Source of the DNA: Defluviimonas salinarum | GTDB lineage: Bacteria > Pseudomonadota > Alphaproteobacteria > Rhodobacterales > Rhodobacteraceae | Assembly: GCF_026013545.1 (NCBI RefSeq) | Contig: NZ_JAPDOG010000023.1 | Coordinates: 1 to 64,000 of the forward strand | Length of the DNA: 64,000 bases | Direction: 5' to 3' | Shown: positions 7,507-16,399 of the stretch, one piece after another | Position numbering within the stretch: the stretch's first letter is position 1 | Layout of the letters: every line of letters starts with the position of its first letter | Position numbers and translations under genes: made by a program | Notes under the pieces: model-generated | What the model was told of the DNA's origin: nothing | Databases searched by the model: none | What the model saw: the letters and a program-made list of their open reading frames with translations, nothing else

Positions 7507-9486
7507 ATGACCACCGCCCATCCCCGCCTCATGTCCCCGATCGAGCTTCGGGGACATACGCTCCGCAACCGCATCGTCTTCGGTGCCCATACCGCGAACA
7601 TGAGCGTCGAGGGCCTGCCCGGAGAGCGGTTCGGCGCCTATCTCCTTGAACGCGCGCTGGGCGGCGCGGCGATGATCGTCGCCGAGCCGATGCCGGTGCA
7701 CCGCACCGGCGTCCTCACGCGAGGCAACTTCCGCCACGGCACCGACGATGTGATCCCGCATTTCCGCAAAGTGACCGAGCCGGTGAAGGAGGCGGGCGCC
7801 GTCCTCCTCCAGCAGCTCTACCATGTCGGCTCGCACGGTGATTCCGACCTAAGCTTTTCGCCCCACTGGGGGCCGTCCGGGGGGCCGAGCTATCACGACT
7901 CGGACGGCTCGCACGCGATGACCGAGGCCGAGATCGAGGAGCTGATCGAGGCCCATATCGCCGCCGCCGTGCGCTGCCAGAATGGCGGTTTCCAAGGCGT
8001 TGAGGTCTGGGGCGCCTATCACTCGCTCCTCGACCAGTTCTGGACGCCGTGGTCGAACAAGCGGACCGACAAGTGGGGCGGGAGCCTCGAGAACCGCACC
8101 CGCATGTCGCGCACGATCATCGAGGGCATTCGAAAGCGGTGCGGCGAGGATTTCATCATCGGCCTCGCGATCAGCACATCCGACGCCTACGACGTGACGC
8201 TTCAGGGCGAGGCTTTGGCCGAGGTCGTGGCGGCGCATGACGCTACGGGGCATATCGACTATGTCACCTGCGGTCACGGCGGCTATCTCGACTTCCAGCG
8301 GCTGATGCCGACCTTCCTTTACGGCGAGAAGCTGACGGCCCCCTTCACCGAGGAGCTGAAGAAGATCGTCAAGCACGCCAAGGTCACCTCCGAGGCGCAT
8401 ATCCGCACGCCCGAGAATGCCGAGGCGGTGATCGCCTCCGGTCAGGCCGACATGGTCTCGATCGTGCGCGGCCAGATCGCCGACCCGCATCTGGCGCGCA
8501 AGACCTCCGAGGGCCGGGCCGAGGACGTGCGCGGCTGCATCTCCTGCAACCAGATGTGCTGGGGCAGGCGCTCGCGCGACTACTGGATCTCCTGCCTGAT
8601 CAACCCCTCGGCGGGGCGCGAGTTCGAATGGGGCGGCGACCGTTTCACGCCCTCCGAGACGCCCCGCCGCGTGGTCGTCGTCGGCGCCGGCCCGGCCGGG
8701 CTGGAGGCGGCGCGTGTCGCCGCCGAACGCGGGCACAGGGTCGACATCTTCGAGGCGCAGGCCCGCATCGGCGGTCAGTTCCGGCTTGCCGGCGAGCAAC
8801 CGCGCCGGGCGCAGATCCTTGAGCTGATGGACTGGTACGAACGCCAGCTCGAGAAGCTGCAGGTCCGGCTCCACTTGAACAGCTACGCAGAAGCCGAGGA
8901 CATCCGCGCGCTGAACCCCGATGCCGTGGTGCTGGCGACCGGCTCGCTGCCGGACGAGGATGGCTTCCAGAGGTGGATGCCGGGCGACGACCGGCTTCCC
9001 GGCATTGACAAGGGTAATATCTACGCTCCCGAGGACGTCATGCGCCGCGAGGCGAAGCTCGGGGATCACGTCATCCTCTATGACGAGGGCGGCAACTGGC
9101 GCGGCCTCGGCACCGCCTGGGCGATGGCCGAGCGGGGGCTGAAGGTGACGATCGTCACGCCGGAGCCCTTCATCGGCAAGGAACTGGCGCGCACCTCGTC
9201 GGACATTCCGCTCCGCCCGAGGCTGGCGCAGCTCGGCGTGACCTTCCTGACCGAACACCTGATCGCCGAATGGCATGGCAACGGGGCGACAATCCGCAAC
9301 ATGCTCACCGGCAGCGACAGCAGGCTCGACGCCTCGGCCCTCGTCATGTCGACGACGAACCGCGCCTTTGATCCGCTGTCGGGCGACCTCGCCGGGATCG
9401 AGACCCACCTCATCGGCGACGCCGCGGCCCCCCGGCAGGCGCCCTACGCCTTCCACGAGGGCCGCAAGACCGGCCTGAGGCTGTAA
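7507..9486 (+). CDS. Old-yellow-enzyme/TMADH-type 4Fe-4S flavoprotein, probable N-demethylase
   Basis: A 659-residue protein built like trimethylamine dehydrogenase, dienoyl-CoA reductase and DgcA. It has an N-terminal FMN TIM barrel (residues 1-340, with NKRTDKWGGSLENR), a 4Fe-4S motif C344-x2-C347-x3-C351-x11-C363, and a C-terminal FAD/NAD-type region starting with VVVGAGPAGLEAARVA. At the place where trimethylamine dehydrogenase has its FMN-linking cysteine (near residue 30) this protein reads GAHTANM, so covalent FMN is unlikely. This makes it closer to DgcA or stachydrine-demethylase types. It starts 2 bp after the preceding stop, so it is translationally close to the folate flavoprotein. 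Likely role: oxidative N-demethylation of a betaine or dimethylated amine. Confidence 0.88.
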   Translation: MTTAHPRLMSPIELRGHTLRNRIVFGAHTANMSVEGLPGERFGAYLLERALGGAAMIVAEPMPVHRTGVLTRGNFRHGTDDVIPHFRKVTEPVKEAGAVLLQQLYHVGSHGDSDLSFSPHWGPSGGPSYHDSDGSHAMTEAEIEELIEAHIAAAVRCQNGGFQGVEVWGAYHSLLDQFWTPWSNKRTDKWGGSLENRTRMSRTIIEGIRKRCGEDFIIGLAISTSDAYDVTLQGEALAEVVAAHDATGHIDYVTCGHGGYLDFQRLMPTFLYGEKLTAPFTEELKKIVKHAKVTSEAHIRTPENAEAVIASGQADMVSIVRGQIADPHLARKTSEGRAEDVRGCISCNQMCWGRRSRDYWISCLINPSAGREFEWGGDRFTPSETPRRVVVVGAGPAGLEAARVAAERGHRVDIFEAQARIGGQFRLAGEQPRRAQILELMDWYERQLEKLQVRLHLNSYAEAEDIRALNPDAVVLATGSLPDEDGFQRWMPGDDRLPGIDKGNIYAPEDVMRREAKLGDHVILYDEGGNWRGLGTAWAMAERGLKVTIVTPEPFIGKELARTSSDIPLRPRLAQLGVTFLTEHLIAEWHGNGATIRNMLTGSDSRLDASALVMSTTNRAFDPLSGDLAGIETHLIGDAAAPRQAPYAFHEGRKTGLRL

Positions 9487-9561
9487 CCTCGGCGCCGGCG
9501 GGTAAGGATGCCCGCCGGCGCTCTGGACTTGGCCCGCGCGCTCGCCTATCTCGGGCGGATC

Positions 9562-10032
9562 ATGGCCGAGAAATCAGACCCCAACTACAAGGTGATCGCC
9601 GAGAACCGCCGCGCTCGGTTCGACTATTTCATCGAGAGCGATCTCGAGGTCGGCATCGTGCTGACTGGATCGGAAGTGAAGTCGCTCCGCACCGGCCAGT
9701 CGAATATCGCCGACAGCTACGCCTCGGTCGAGGATGGCGAGCTCTGGCTGATCAACGGCTATATCGCGCCCTACAAACAGGCCGGCATCTTCGGCCACGA
9801 GGAACGGCGGCGGCGCAAGCTCCTGGTGTCGCGGAAGGAACTCGGGCGGCTCTGGCAGGCGGTGGGGCGCGAGGGCATGACGCTGGTGCCGCTCGTGATG
9901 TACTTCAACCACAAGGGTATCGTGAAGCTGAAGATCGGCGTCGCGAAGGGCAAGAAGGTCGCCGACAAGCGCGCGACCGAGGCCAAGCGCGACTGGAACC
10001 GGCAGAAGCAGCGGCTTCTGAAGCAGGGCTGA
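9562..10032 (+). CDS. smpB: SsrA-binding protein SmpB
   Basis: A 156-residue RNA-binding protein that carries tmRNA to stalled ribosomes in trans-translation. The usual landmarks are present: [39 protein letters not shown] and a lysine-rich C-terminal tail ending near [14 protein letters not shown]. The start giving [10 protein letters not shown] fits the family length; an in-frame ATG 54 bases earlier (9508) would add a non-conserved leader. No ssrA gene is seen in the window. Confidence 0.96.
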   Translation: MAEKSDPNYKVIAENRRARFDYFIESDLEVGIVLTGSEVKSLRTGQSNIADSYASVEDGELWLINGYIAPYKQAGIFGHEERRRRKLLVSRKELGRLWQAVGREGMTLVPLVMYFNHKGIVKLKIGVAKGKKVADKRATEAKRDWNRQKQRLLKQG

Positions 10033-10108
10033 GCGGGCGCGGCCGAATGTGGCCTTGCGTCCGCCCTCGCGCGCCGGATAATGCAGGGCAGGCAGAGAGG
10101 GGATTTCC

Positions 10109-10960
10109 ATGGCTGCGGACGATCCGAAGACGCTTGTTTCCACCGACTGGCTTGAGGCGCACCTGAAGGATCCGGACCTCAGGATCCTCGACGCGTCCTG
10201 GTATCTGCCGGACATGGGGCGCGACGCGAGGGCGGATTACGCCGCCGCCCATATCCCGAACGCCCGTTTCTTCGACATCGACGAGATTTCCGATCACCGC
10301 TCGCAGCTGCCGCATATGGCGCCGCCGCCGGAGAAGTTCATCTCGCGCCTCCGGGCGATGGGCGTGGGCGACGGCCACCAGGTCGTCGTCTATGACGGGG
10401 CGGGGCTCTTCTCGGCGGCGCGGGTCTGGTGGCTCTTCCGCCTGATGGGCAAGACCGATGTCGCGGTGCTCGACGGCGGCTTCCCGAAGTGGCACGCCGA
10501 GGGACGCCCCATCGAGGACATGCCGCCGGTGCTGCGCGACCGCCACATAACGGTGAGCCGCCAGGCGCATCTGGTGAAGGACGTGACCCAGGTTGCCGCC
10601 GCGGCGAAACTCCGCGACCACGAGATCATCGATGCCCGCGGCGCCCCGCGGTACCGCGGCGAGGAGGAGGAGCCGCGACCCGGTCTCAGGGCCGGGCATA
10701 TCCCGAACTCGAAGAACGTGCCGTATCGCGCGGTCCTGAACGGCGATGGCACGATGCTGGCGCCCGAGGCGCTGCGCAGCGTGTTCGAGACCGCCGGCGT
10801 CGACCTATCCAAACCCGCGATCACTACCTGCGGCTCGGGTGTCACCGCTGCGGTCCTGAGCCTCGCGATGGAGCGGATGGGCAAGCGCGACCATTCGCTC
10901 TACGACGGGTCCTGGGCGGAATGGGGAATGTACGGCGACCTCAAAGTCGCCAAAGGCTGA
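10109..10960 (+). CDS. sseA: 3-Mercaptopyruvate sulfurtransferase (two rhodanese domains)
   Basis: A 283-residue cytosolic protein with two tandem rhodanese domains. The first, structural domain carries DASWYLPDMGRDARADYAAAHIPNA. The second carries the catalytic cysteine C241 in TTCGSGVTA; the CGSGVTA loop distinguishes mercaptopyruvate sulfurtransferases from thiosulfate rhodaneses (CRKGVTA). It transfers sulfur from 3-mercaptopyruvate to a thiol acceptor. The aminotransferase gene follows 13 bp later on the same strand and could supply the keto acid, a pairing often seen in this bacterial family. Confidence 0.94.
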   Translation: MAADDPKTLVSTDWLEAHLKDPDLRILDASWYLPDMGRDARADYAAAHIPNARFFDIDEISDHRSQLPHMAPPPEKFISRLRAMGVGDGHQVVVYDGAGLFSAARVWWLFRLMGKTDVAVLDGGFPKWHAEGRPIEDMPPVLRDRHITVSRQAHLVKDVTQVAAAAKLRDHEIIDARGAPRYRGEEEEPRPGLRAGHIPNSKNVPYRAVLNGDGTMLAPEALRSVFETAGVDLSKPAITTCGSGVTAAVLSLAMERMGKRDHSLYDGSWAEWGMYGDLKVAKG

Positions 10961-10973
10961 CAGGAGCATTGCC

Positions 10974-12155
10974 ATGCTGGGCACTCTCAAACCGCAACCC
11001 GCGGACAAGATTCTGCAACTCATCGGCCAGTTCAAGGCCGATCCCCGGACCGACAAGATCGACCTCGGCGTCGGCGTCTACAAGGACCCGACCGGGCTCA
11101 CGCCGGTCATGCGCGCGGTGAAAGCGGCGGAAAAGCAGCTCTGGGAGGCCGAGAAGACCAAGACCTATACCGGCCTCGCGGGCGAGCCGGAGTACAATGC
11201 GGCGATGGCGACGCTCGTCCTCGGCGATGCCGCGGCGGCCGACCGCATCTCCTCGGTCGCGACACCGGGCGGCACCGGCGCCTGCCGGCAGGCGTTCGAG
11301 CTGATCCGCATGGCGAACCCCGAGGCGAGCGTCTGGGTCTCCGACCCGACCTGGCCCAACCACCTGTCGATCCTGAAATACCTAGGGATGAAGGTGGAAC
11401 CCTACCGCTATTTCGACGCCGACACTCGGGCGGTGGATTTCGAGGCGATGCTCGCGGATCTCGCCGCCGCGAAGCCCGGCGACGTCGTGCTGCTGCACGG
11501 CTGCTGTCACAACCCGACCGGGGCGAACCTCACCTTGCCCCAGTGGCAGGCGGTGGCCGAGCTTTTGGAAAAGACCGGCGCGGTGCCGATGATCGACATC
11601 GCCTACCAGGGCTTCGGCGACGGGCTCGAGGAGGACGCGGCCGGGGTGCGGCTGATCGCGTCTCGGCGCCCCGAGGTGCTGATCGCCGCCTCCTGCTCGA
11701 AGAATTTCGGGATCTACCGCGAACGCACCGGCGCGCTGATCGCGTTGTCGGAGCCGACGAACCGCGAGGTGACGCAAGGCACGCTCGCCTTCCTCAACCG
11801 GCAGAACTACTCCTTCCCGCCCGACCACGGCGCGCGGCTGGTGACGATGATCCTGACCGATCCGACGCTCCGCGCCGACTGGCAGGCGGAACTCGAGGAG
11901 GTGCGGCGCGGCATGCTCGGCCTGCGCGAGCAGCTCGCGAAGGAACTGCAGCGGCTCTCCGGCTCGGACCGTTTCGGCTTCATCGCCGAGCATCGCGGCA
12001 TGTTCTCGCGCCTCGGCGCGAGCCCGGAGCAGGTGGAGCGGCTGAAGACCGAGCACGGGATCTACATGGTGGGCGATTCGCGGCTCAACATCGCCGGTCT
12101 CAACACGACGACCGTACCGATCCTTGCCCGCGCCATCCTCGACGTAGGGATCTGA
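10974..12155 (+). CDS. Aspartate/aromatic amino acid aminotransferase (class I PLP enzyme)
   Basis: A 393-residue class I aminotransferase of the AspC/TyrB (Igamma) type. The N-terminal LKPQPADKILQLIGQFKAD and DLGVGVYKD, the substrate-side HGCCHNPTGANLT, and the PLP-lysine motif SCSKNFGIYRERTGAL are all recognisable, with C-terminal RLNIAGLN. It exchanges amino groups between aspartate or aromatic amino acids and 2-oxoglutarate. It is coupled to the sulfurtransferase gene (13 bp gap) and might transaminate cysteine to mercaptopyruvate for it; that is inference. A bidirectional terminator follows. Confidence 0.92.
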   Translation: MLGTLKPQPADKILQLIGQFKADPRTDKIDLGVGVYKDPTGLTPVMRAVKAAEKQLWEAEKTKTYTGLAGEPEYNAAMATLVLGDAAAADRISSVATPGGTGACRQAFELIRMANPEASVWVSDPTWPNHLSILKYLGMKVEPYRYFDADTRAVDFEAMLADLAAAKPGDVVLLHGCCHNPTGANLTLPQWQAVAELLEKTGAVPMIDIAYQGFGDGLEEDAAGVRLIASRRPEVLIAASCSKNFGIYRERTGALIALSEPTNREVTQGTLAFLNRQNYSFPPDHGARLVTMILTDPTLRADWQAELEEVRRGMLGLREQLAKELQRLSGSDRFGFIAEHRGMFSRLGASPEQVERLKTEHGIYMVGDSRLNIAGLNTTTVPILARAILDVGI

Positions 12156-12198
12156 TCGCCGGGCGTCCGGGCGGGGCGCAGGCTCGCCGGAGCAAAAG

Positions 12199-12225
12199 AA
12201 AAGGCGGGGCAATGCCCCGCCTTTT
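12199..12225. terminator. Bidirectional rho-independent terminator
   Basis: A perfect 12-bp stem, AAAAGGCGGGGC with loop AAT and GCCCCGCCTTTT, flanked by A-rich and T-rich tracts on the two sides. It lies between the convergent aminotransferase (+) and amtB (-) genes and can serve both. Confidence 0.93.
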
Positions 12226-12244
12226 GTTCTTCCCGCGCCGCGGC

Positions 12245-13567
12245 TCAGGCGTGGTAGGCGCTCTCGCCATGCGCCGTGAGGTCGAGCCCCCGGCGCTCGT
12301 CGTCGCCGGCGACGCGGAGCCCGATGGTCTTGTCGACGATAAGGTAGAGCACCGTCGAGGCGAGGCCGCACCAGAGGATGGTGATCGCGACCGCCTGGAT
12401 CTGGATCCAGGTCTGCGCGGCGATCGCGTAGTCCTCGCCGCCGGTGCCGCCAAGGCCGGGCGCGGTGAAGATACCGGTGCCGATCGCTCCGACGATGCCG
12501 CCGATTCCGTGGATGCCGAAGACGTCGAGGCTGTCGTCATACCCGAACTTGTTCTTCACCACCGCGACGAAGAAGTAGCAGACCGCCGAGGCGATGGCGC
12601 CGAGGACGATTGCGCCGACCGGGCCGACCGTGCCGGCCGCCGGCGTCACCGCGACGAGCCCGGCAATGAGGCCCGAGGCGGCGCCGAGCAGCGAGGCCTT
12701 GCCGCGCAGTAGGGCTTCGAGCCCGGCCCAGGCGAGGATCGCACCCGCTGTCGCCGTGAAGGTGTTGATCATGGCGAGCGTCGCGCCGCCATTGGCCTCG
12801 AGGTTGGACCCTGCGTTGAAACCGAACCAGCCGACCCAGAGGATGCCGGCGCCGACAAGCGTCAGCGTCATCGAATGCGGCGCCATCATGTCGCGGCCGT
12901 AGCCGACTCGCGGCCCAATGAAGAGCGCGCCGATCAGCGCCGCCACGCCTGCGTTGATGTGGACGACGGTGCCACCGGCGAAGTCGAGCGCCCCCATGTT
13001 GAAGATCAGCCCGGCGCCGTCCCAGACCATGTGGGCGACCGGAAAGTAGACCACCGTCACCCAGAGCGCCGAGAACAGCATCACCGCCCCGAACCTGATG
13101 CGTTCGGCGAAGGCGCCGACGATCAGCGCGGGCGTGATCGCCGCGAAGGTCATCTGAAAGGCGATGAAGACATATTCCGGGATCACCACGCCGTCGGTGA
13201 AGGTCGCGGACATGCTGTCAGGCGTGACGCCGGCGAGGAAGAGCTTACCGAAGCCTCCGAAGAACGGTCCCGTACCGCCGCCGAAGGCGAAGGAGTAGCC
13301 GTAGACGACCCAGATCACCATGACCAACGCGGTGATCATCGTGCACTGCATCAGCACCGAGAGCATGTTCTTCGACCGCACCAGCCCGCCATAGAAGAGC
13401 GCGAGCCCCGGTAGGATCATGAACAGCACCAGAAGCGTCGAGACCATCATCCAGGCGACGTCGCCCTTGTCCATCACCGGCGCGACCTCGGCCGTCGCCT
13501 CCTGCGCCACCGCGGGCAGGGCGGCGAATCCGGCCGCGAGCGCGGCCCATCCAGCGAGTTTCGTCAT
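12245..13567 (-). CDS. amtB: Ammonium transporter AmtB
   Basis: An inner-membrane ammonium channel of about 440 residues with a cleavable N-terminal signal (MTKLAGWAALAAGFAALPAVAQ) and about eleven membrane segments. Family signatures are seen, including DKGDVAWMMVSTLLVLFM near the mature N-terminus, GGTVVHINAG and FGIHGIGGIVGAIGTG. The chosen ATG at 13567 follows GGCGGG by six bases. A GTG at 13597 overlapping the glnK stop (GTGA) and an ATG at 13585 are in-frame alternatives. It follows glnK directly, the usual pair in which GlnK blocks AmtB when nitrogen is plentiful. Confidence 0.95.
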   Translation of the reverse strand: MTKLAGWAALAAGFAALPAVAQEATAEVAPVMDKGDVAWMMVSTLLVLFMILPGLALFYGGLVRSKNMLSVLMQCTMITALVMVIWVVYGYSFAFGGGTGPFFGGFGKLFLAGVTPDSMSATFTDGVVIPEYVFIAFQMTFAAITPALIVGAFAERIRFGAVMLFSALWVTVVYFPVAHMVWDGAGLIFNMGALDFAGGTVVHINAGVAALIGALFIGPRVGYGRDMMAPHSMTLTLVGAGILWVGWFGFNAGSNLEANGGATLAMINTFTATAGAILAWAGLEALLRGKASLLGAASGLIAGLVAVTPAAGTVGPVGAIVLGAIASAVCYFFVAVVKNKFGYDDSLDVFGIHGIGGIVGAIGTGIFTAPGLGGTGGEDYAIAAQTWIQIQAVAITILWCGLASTVLYLIVDKTIGLRVAGDDERRGLDLTAHGESAYHA

Positions 13568-13593
13568 TCCGTTCCCGCCATCCATGTGCCGAC

Positions 13594-13932
13594 TCACAGC
13601 GCGTCCTCCCCGGTTTCCCCGGTCCGGACGCGCAAGGCGTCCTGAAGGTCGAGGACGAAGATCTTGCCGTCGCCGATCTTGTCGGTCCGCGCGATGCGGG
13701 CGATGGTTTCGACGACGTCATCGGCCAGCGCCGCGCTGACCGCGACCTCGATCTTCACTTTGGGCACGAAGTTCACCGCGTATTCGGCACCGCGATAGAT
13801 CTCGGTATGGCCGGACTGCGTTCCGAAGCCCTTGATTTCACTCACCATCATGCCCCGGACGCCGACCGCGGTCAGCGCCTCGCGCACCTCGTCGAGCTTG
13901 TAGGGCTTGATTGCCGCTATGATGTATTTCAC
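13594..13932 (-). CDS. glnK: Nitrogen regulatory protein P-II (GlnK)
   Basis: A 112-residue trimeric signal protein that senses 2-oxoglutarate and ATP/ADP. The start is a GTG (VKYIIAAIKPYKLDEV); no ATG is in frame nearby. The T-loop reads GFGTQSGHTEIYRGAEYAVNF, with the uridylylated tyrosine in GAEYAVN, and the B-loop DKIGDGKIFV is intact. The last codons overlap a possible GTG start of amtB, so translation may be coupled. A 16-bp palindrome lies upstream at 13999-14014. NtrC/sigma-54 control is expected for this operon, but I could not find a convincing -24/-12 element. Confidence 0.97.
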   Translation of the reverse strand: MKYIIAAIKPYKLDEVREALTAVGVRGMMVSEIKGFGTQSGHTEIYRGAEYAVNFVPKVKIEVAVSAALADDVVETIARIARTDKIGDGKIFVLDLQDALRVRTGETGEDAL

Positions 13933-13998
13933 GTCCCGTTCCTCGCAAAACCAGCCCCCAGAGCGGGCCTCGGGGATGAGCCAAGACGCTGCGGTGCA

Positions 13999-14014
13999 GC
14001 ATTTCAAGAAATGC
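13999..14014. promoter_or_regulatory. Palindrome GCATTTC-AA-GAAATGC between glnK and PBP gene
   Basis: Perfect 7-bp arms around AA in the 254-bp divergent region between glnK and the penicillin-binding protein gene, about 67 bp from the glnK start. GGTGCA, an NtrC-like half-site, lies just beside it at 13993-13998. It could be an operator or a small hairpin in the glnK leader. Confidence 0.35.
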
Positions 14015-14186
14015 AGCGGCGATGAGAGGGGCAAATCCGGGGATACGCACATCTTTCGCACGTTTTCCGCCGATTGCCTGTTTTTTAGGCGGTTGACGAA
14101 GCGAAACGTGAACGCGGACGGCTCCACATTCCCGGCGCGTGCCTGTATGGTCCCGGCCTGACAAAGAGGCATCGGGTTCGAGATCA

Positions 14187-16379
14187 ATGAGCAGATCGGG
14201 CGGCAAGAAACCCCCCATGGTCGCCGAGAGGCGCTATTCGCAGAGCGCTGCGCCAAAATCGAAACCGGCGCAAAAGAAGACGCGCAAGCCGAAGGCGTCG
14301 AGACCGCGCCGGGCGGCGAGTGGATCAAGCTGGCCGGTAAGGCTGGTGACTGGGCTCGCCGGGCTGATCTGGCGCGTGGTCTGGGGCATCGGCTGGCGCG
14401 TCGGCGCGGTGGTCGCGATTCTCGTCGGCCTCGCGACGCTCTATTTCTATGCGCAACTGCCGCCGCTCGAACAGCTGATCGACGCCCGTACGCGCGGCTC
14501 GGTCACGATGCTCGACCGCGACGGCAAGGTCTTCGCCTGGCGCGGCGAGACCTTCGGCGGCACGATCACCGCCGACACGGTGTCGCCGCATCTGAAGAAC
14601 GCGATCGTTGCGACCGAGGACAAGCGGTTCTACCGCCATCTCGGTGTCAGCCCGCGCGGCATCGCCAGCGCGATCCGCATCAACCTCGCCGAGGGGCGGG
14701 GGCCGCTCGAAGGCAACGGCGGCTCGACGATCACCCAGCAGGTCGCGAAGCTCCTCTGCCTCGGTGTCGCCTATGACCCGGCGACCTGGAAGTCCGAGGC
14801 CGATTACGAGGCCGACTGCCGCCGCGGCAGCCTCGTGCGCAAGATCAAGGAAGTCCCGTACTCCCTCGCGCTCGAGGCCAAGTACGGCAAGGACGACGTC
14901 CTCACGCTCTACATCAACCGCGCCTATCTCGGCGCCGGCGCGCGCGGCTTCGAGGCGGCGAGCCAGCGGTATTTCGGCAAGTCCGCGAACGAGGTCAGCC
15001 CGAGCGAGGCGGCGATGCTCGCCGGCCTCCTGAAGGCGCCCTCCTACTACGCGCCGACCAACGATCTCGGCCGGGCGCAGGACCGCGCGGCGGTGATCCT
15101 CGGCCTCATGCACGATCAGGGCTATCTGACCGACACCCAGTATGCCGAGGCCCGCGCCAACCCGGCGCGGCTGTCGCAGGCGGCCGAGGCTCGCGCCGGC
15201 GGCTATTTCGCCGATTGGGTGATGGAATCGGGGCCGGGCTTCCTGACCCAGGACACGACTGAGGACGTGATCGTCCGCACCACGCTCGACCAGCGGATGC
15301 AGACGGCGGCGGAAGAGGCGCTGGCCTTCGTCTTCGACACCAAGGTCAAGGAAGGCTCGCAGGCCCAGGCGGCAATCGTGGTGATGTCGGCCGACGGCGC
15401 CGTGCGGGCGATGGTGGGCGGGCGCAAGACCAAGGTCTCGGGCGCGTTCAACCGCGCGACGCAGGCGCTCCGCCAGGTCGGCTCCACCTTCAAGCCCTTC
15501 GTCTATGCCGCGGCCCTCGACATGGGTTTCACGATGAACTCGGTCGTCGAGGACGCGCCGATCACGCTTTACGTCAAGGGTTCGGGCGAGTGGTCTCCGC
15601 AGAACTACACCAAGGACTTCCGCGGGCCGATCACGCTGACCGAGGCCCTGACCAATTCGATCAACACCGCGACGGTGCGGGTCAGCCAGTGGGTCGGGCT
15701 CGAGGCGGTCCGTCAGGTGGCCGAGCATTTCGGGCTCGCCTCCGACCTCGCGGCCGGTCCGGCGGTGGCGCTGGGCGCGTCGGAATCGACGCTGATCGAG
15801 ATGACCGGAGCCTATGCCGGGATCCTGAACGGCGGCTCCTCGGTCAAGCCCTACGGTCTGACCGAGCTGCGCATCCAGGGCGACGACACCGCGCTCATGG
15901 GCCAGGAGGGCGGCATGGGCGAGCGGGTGATCTCCGAGGAGGCCGCGCGCCAGCTCACCTACATGATGACCCAGGTGATCGAACGCGGTACCGGCGGGCG
16001 GGCGCGGCTTCCGGACCGCGATGCGGCCGGCAAGACCGGCACCACTTCGGATTACCGCGACGCCTGGTTTATCGGCTTCACCGCCGATTATGTCGCCGGC
16101 GTCTGGATGGGCAATGACGACAACTCGCCGCTTACCGGCGTGACCGGCGGCGGCCTGCCGGCCGAGATCTGGCACGAGGTGATGCTGCGGATCAACGAGG
16201 GCCTGCCGCCCGCGCCGCTGCCGATGATCCGGCCCGAGCAGCTGCCGGCCCCGGCCTGGGCCGGCCAGACCCAGCAGAGTGGCGGGTTTGCCCAGCAGGG
16301 CCAGCAGCCGCGCCGGGATCCGGTCGAAAGCGTTCTGCGGGATGTTCTCGGCGCGATTCTCGGCGGCGGCCGGAACTGA
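14187..16379 (+). CDS. Class A penicillin-binding protein (glycosyltransferase-transpeptidase)
   Basis: A 730-residue bifunctional cell-wall synthase. A basic cytoplasmic tail (residues 1-55) precedes one membrane helix near residues 65-88. A GT51 glycosyltransferase domain follows, with VATEDKRFYRHLGVSPRGIA and GGSTITQQVAK. The penicillin-binding transpeptidase domain has the active serine S433 in GSTFKPF, the second motif in TNSINTA, and the third in GKTGTTSDYRDAWF. The proline/glutamine-rich tail is variable. It polymerises and cross-links peptidoglycan in the periplasm. The start ATG at 14187 begins MSRSGGKK; 16 upstream in-frame residues are probably not translated. It resembles the PBP1A/1B group. 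Confidence 0.94.
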   Translation: MSRSGGKKPPMVAERRYSQSAAPKSKPAQKKTRKPKASRPRRAASGSSWPVRLVTGLAGLIWRVVWGIGWRVGAVVAILVGLATLYFYAQLPPLEQLIDARTRGSVTMLDRDGKVFAWRGETFGGTITADTVSPHLKNAIVATEDKRFYRHLGVSPRGIASAIRINLAEGRGPLEGNGGSTITQQVAKLLCLGVAYDPATWKSEADYEADCRRGSLVRKIKEVPYSLALEAKYGKDDVLTLYINRAYLGAGARGFEAASQRYFGKSANEVSPSEAAMLAGLLKAPSYYAPTNDLGRAQDRAAVILGLMHDQGYLTDTQYAEARANPARLSQAAEARAGGYFADWVMESGPGFLTQDTTEDVIVRTTLDQRMQTAAEEALAFVFDTKVKEGSQAQAAIVVMSADGAVRAMVGGRKTKVSGAFNRATQALRQVGSTFKPFVYAAALDMGFTMNSVVEDAPITLYVKGSGEWSPQNYTKDFRGPITLTEALTNSINTATVRVSQWVGLEAVRQVAEHFGLASDLAAGPAVALGASESTLIEMTGAYAGILNGGSSVKPYGLTELRIQGDDTALMGQEGGMGERVISEEAARQLTYMMTQVIERGTGGRARLPDRDAAGKTGTTSDYRDAWFIGFTADYVAGVWMGNDDNSPLTGVTGGGLPAEIWHEVMLRINEGLPPAPLPMIRPEQLPAPAWAGQTQQSGGFAQQGQQPRRDPVESVLRDVLGAILGGGRN

Positions 16380-16399
16380 TCCCGGCTGGCGCCCAGGCT

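Noticed and set aside
8580-8768. Short antisense frames inside the TMADH-type gene and similar ones elsewhere
   Set aside because: They lie fully inside conserved genes on the other strand and have no independent support.
14325-16175. Long open frame antisense to the penicillin-binding protein gene
   Set aside because: The sense frame has all catalytic motifs of class A PBPs; the antisense product shows none of any family.
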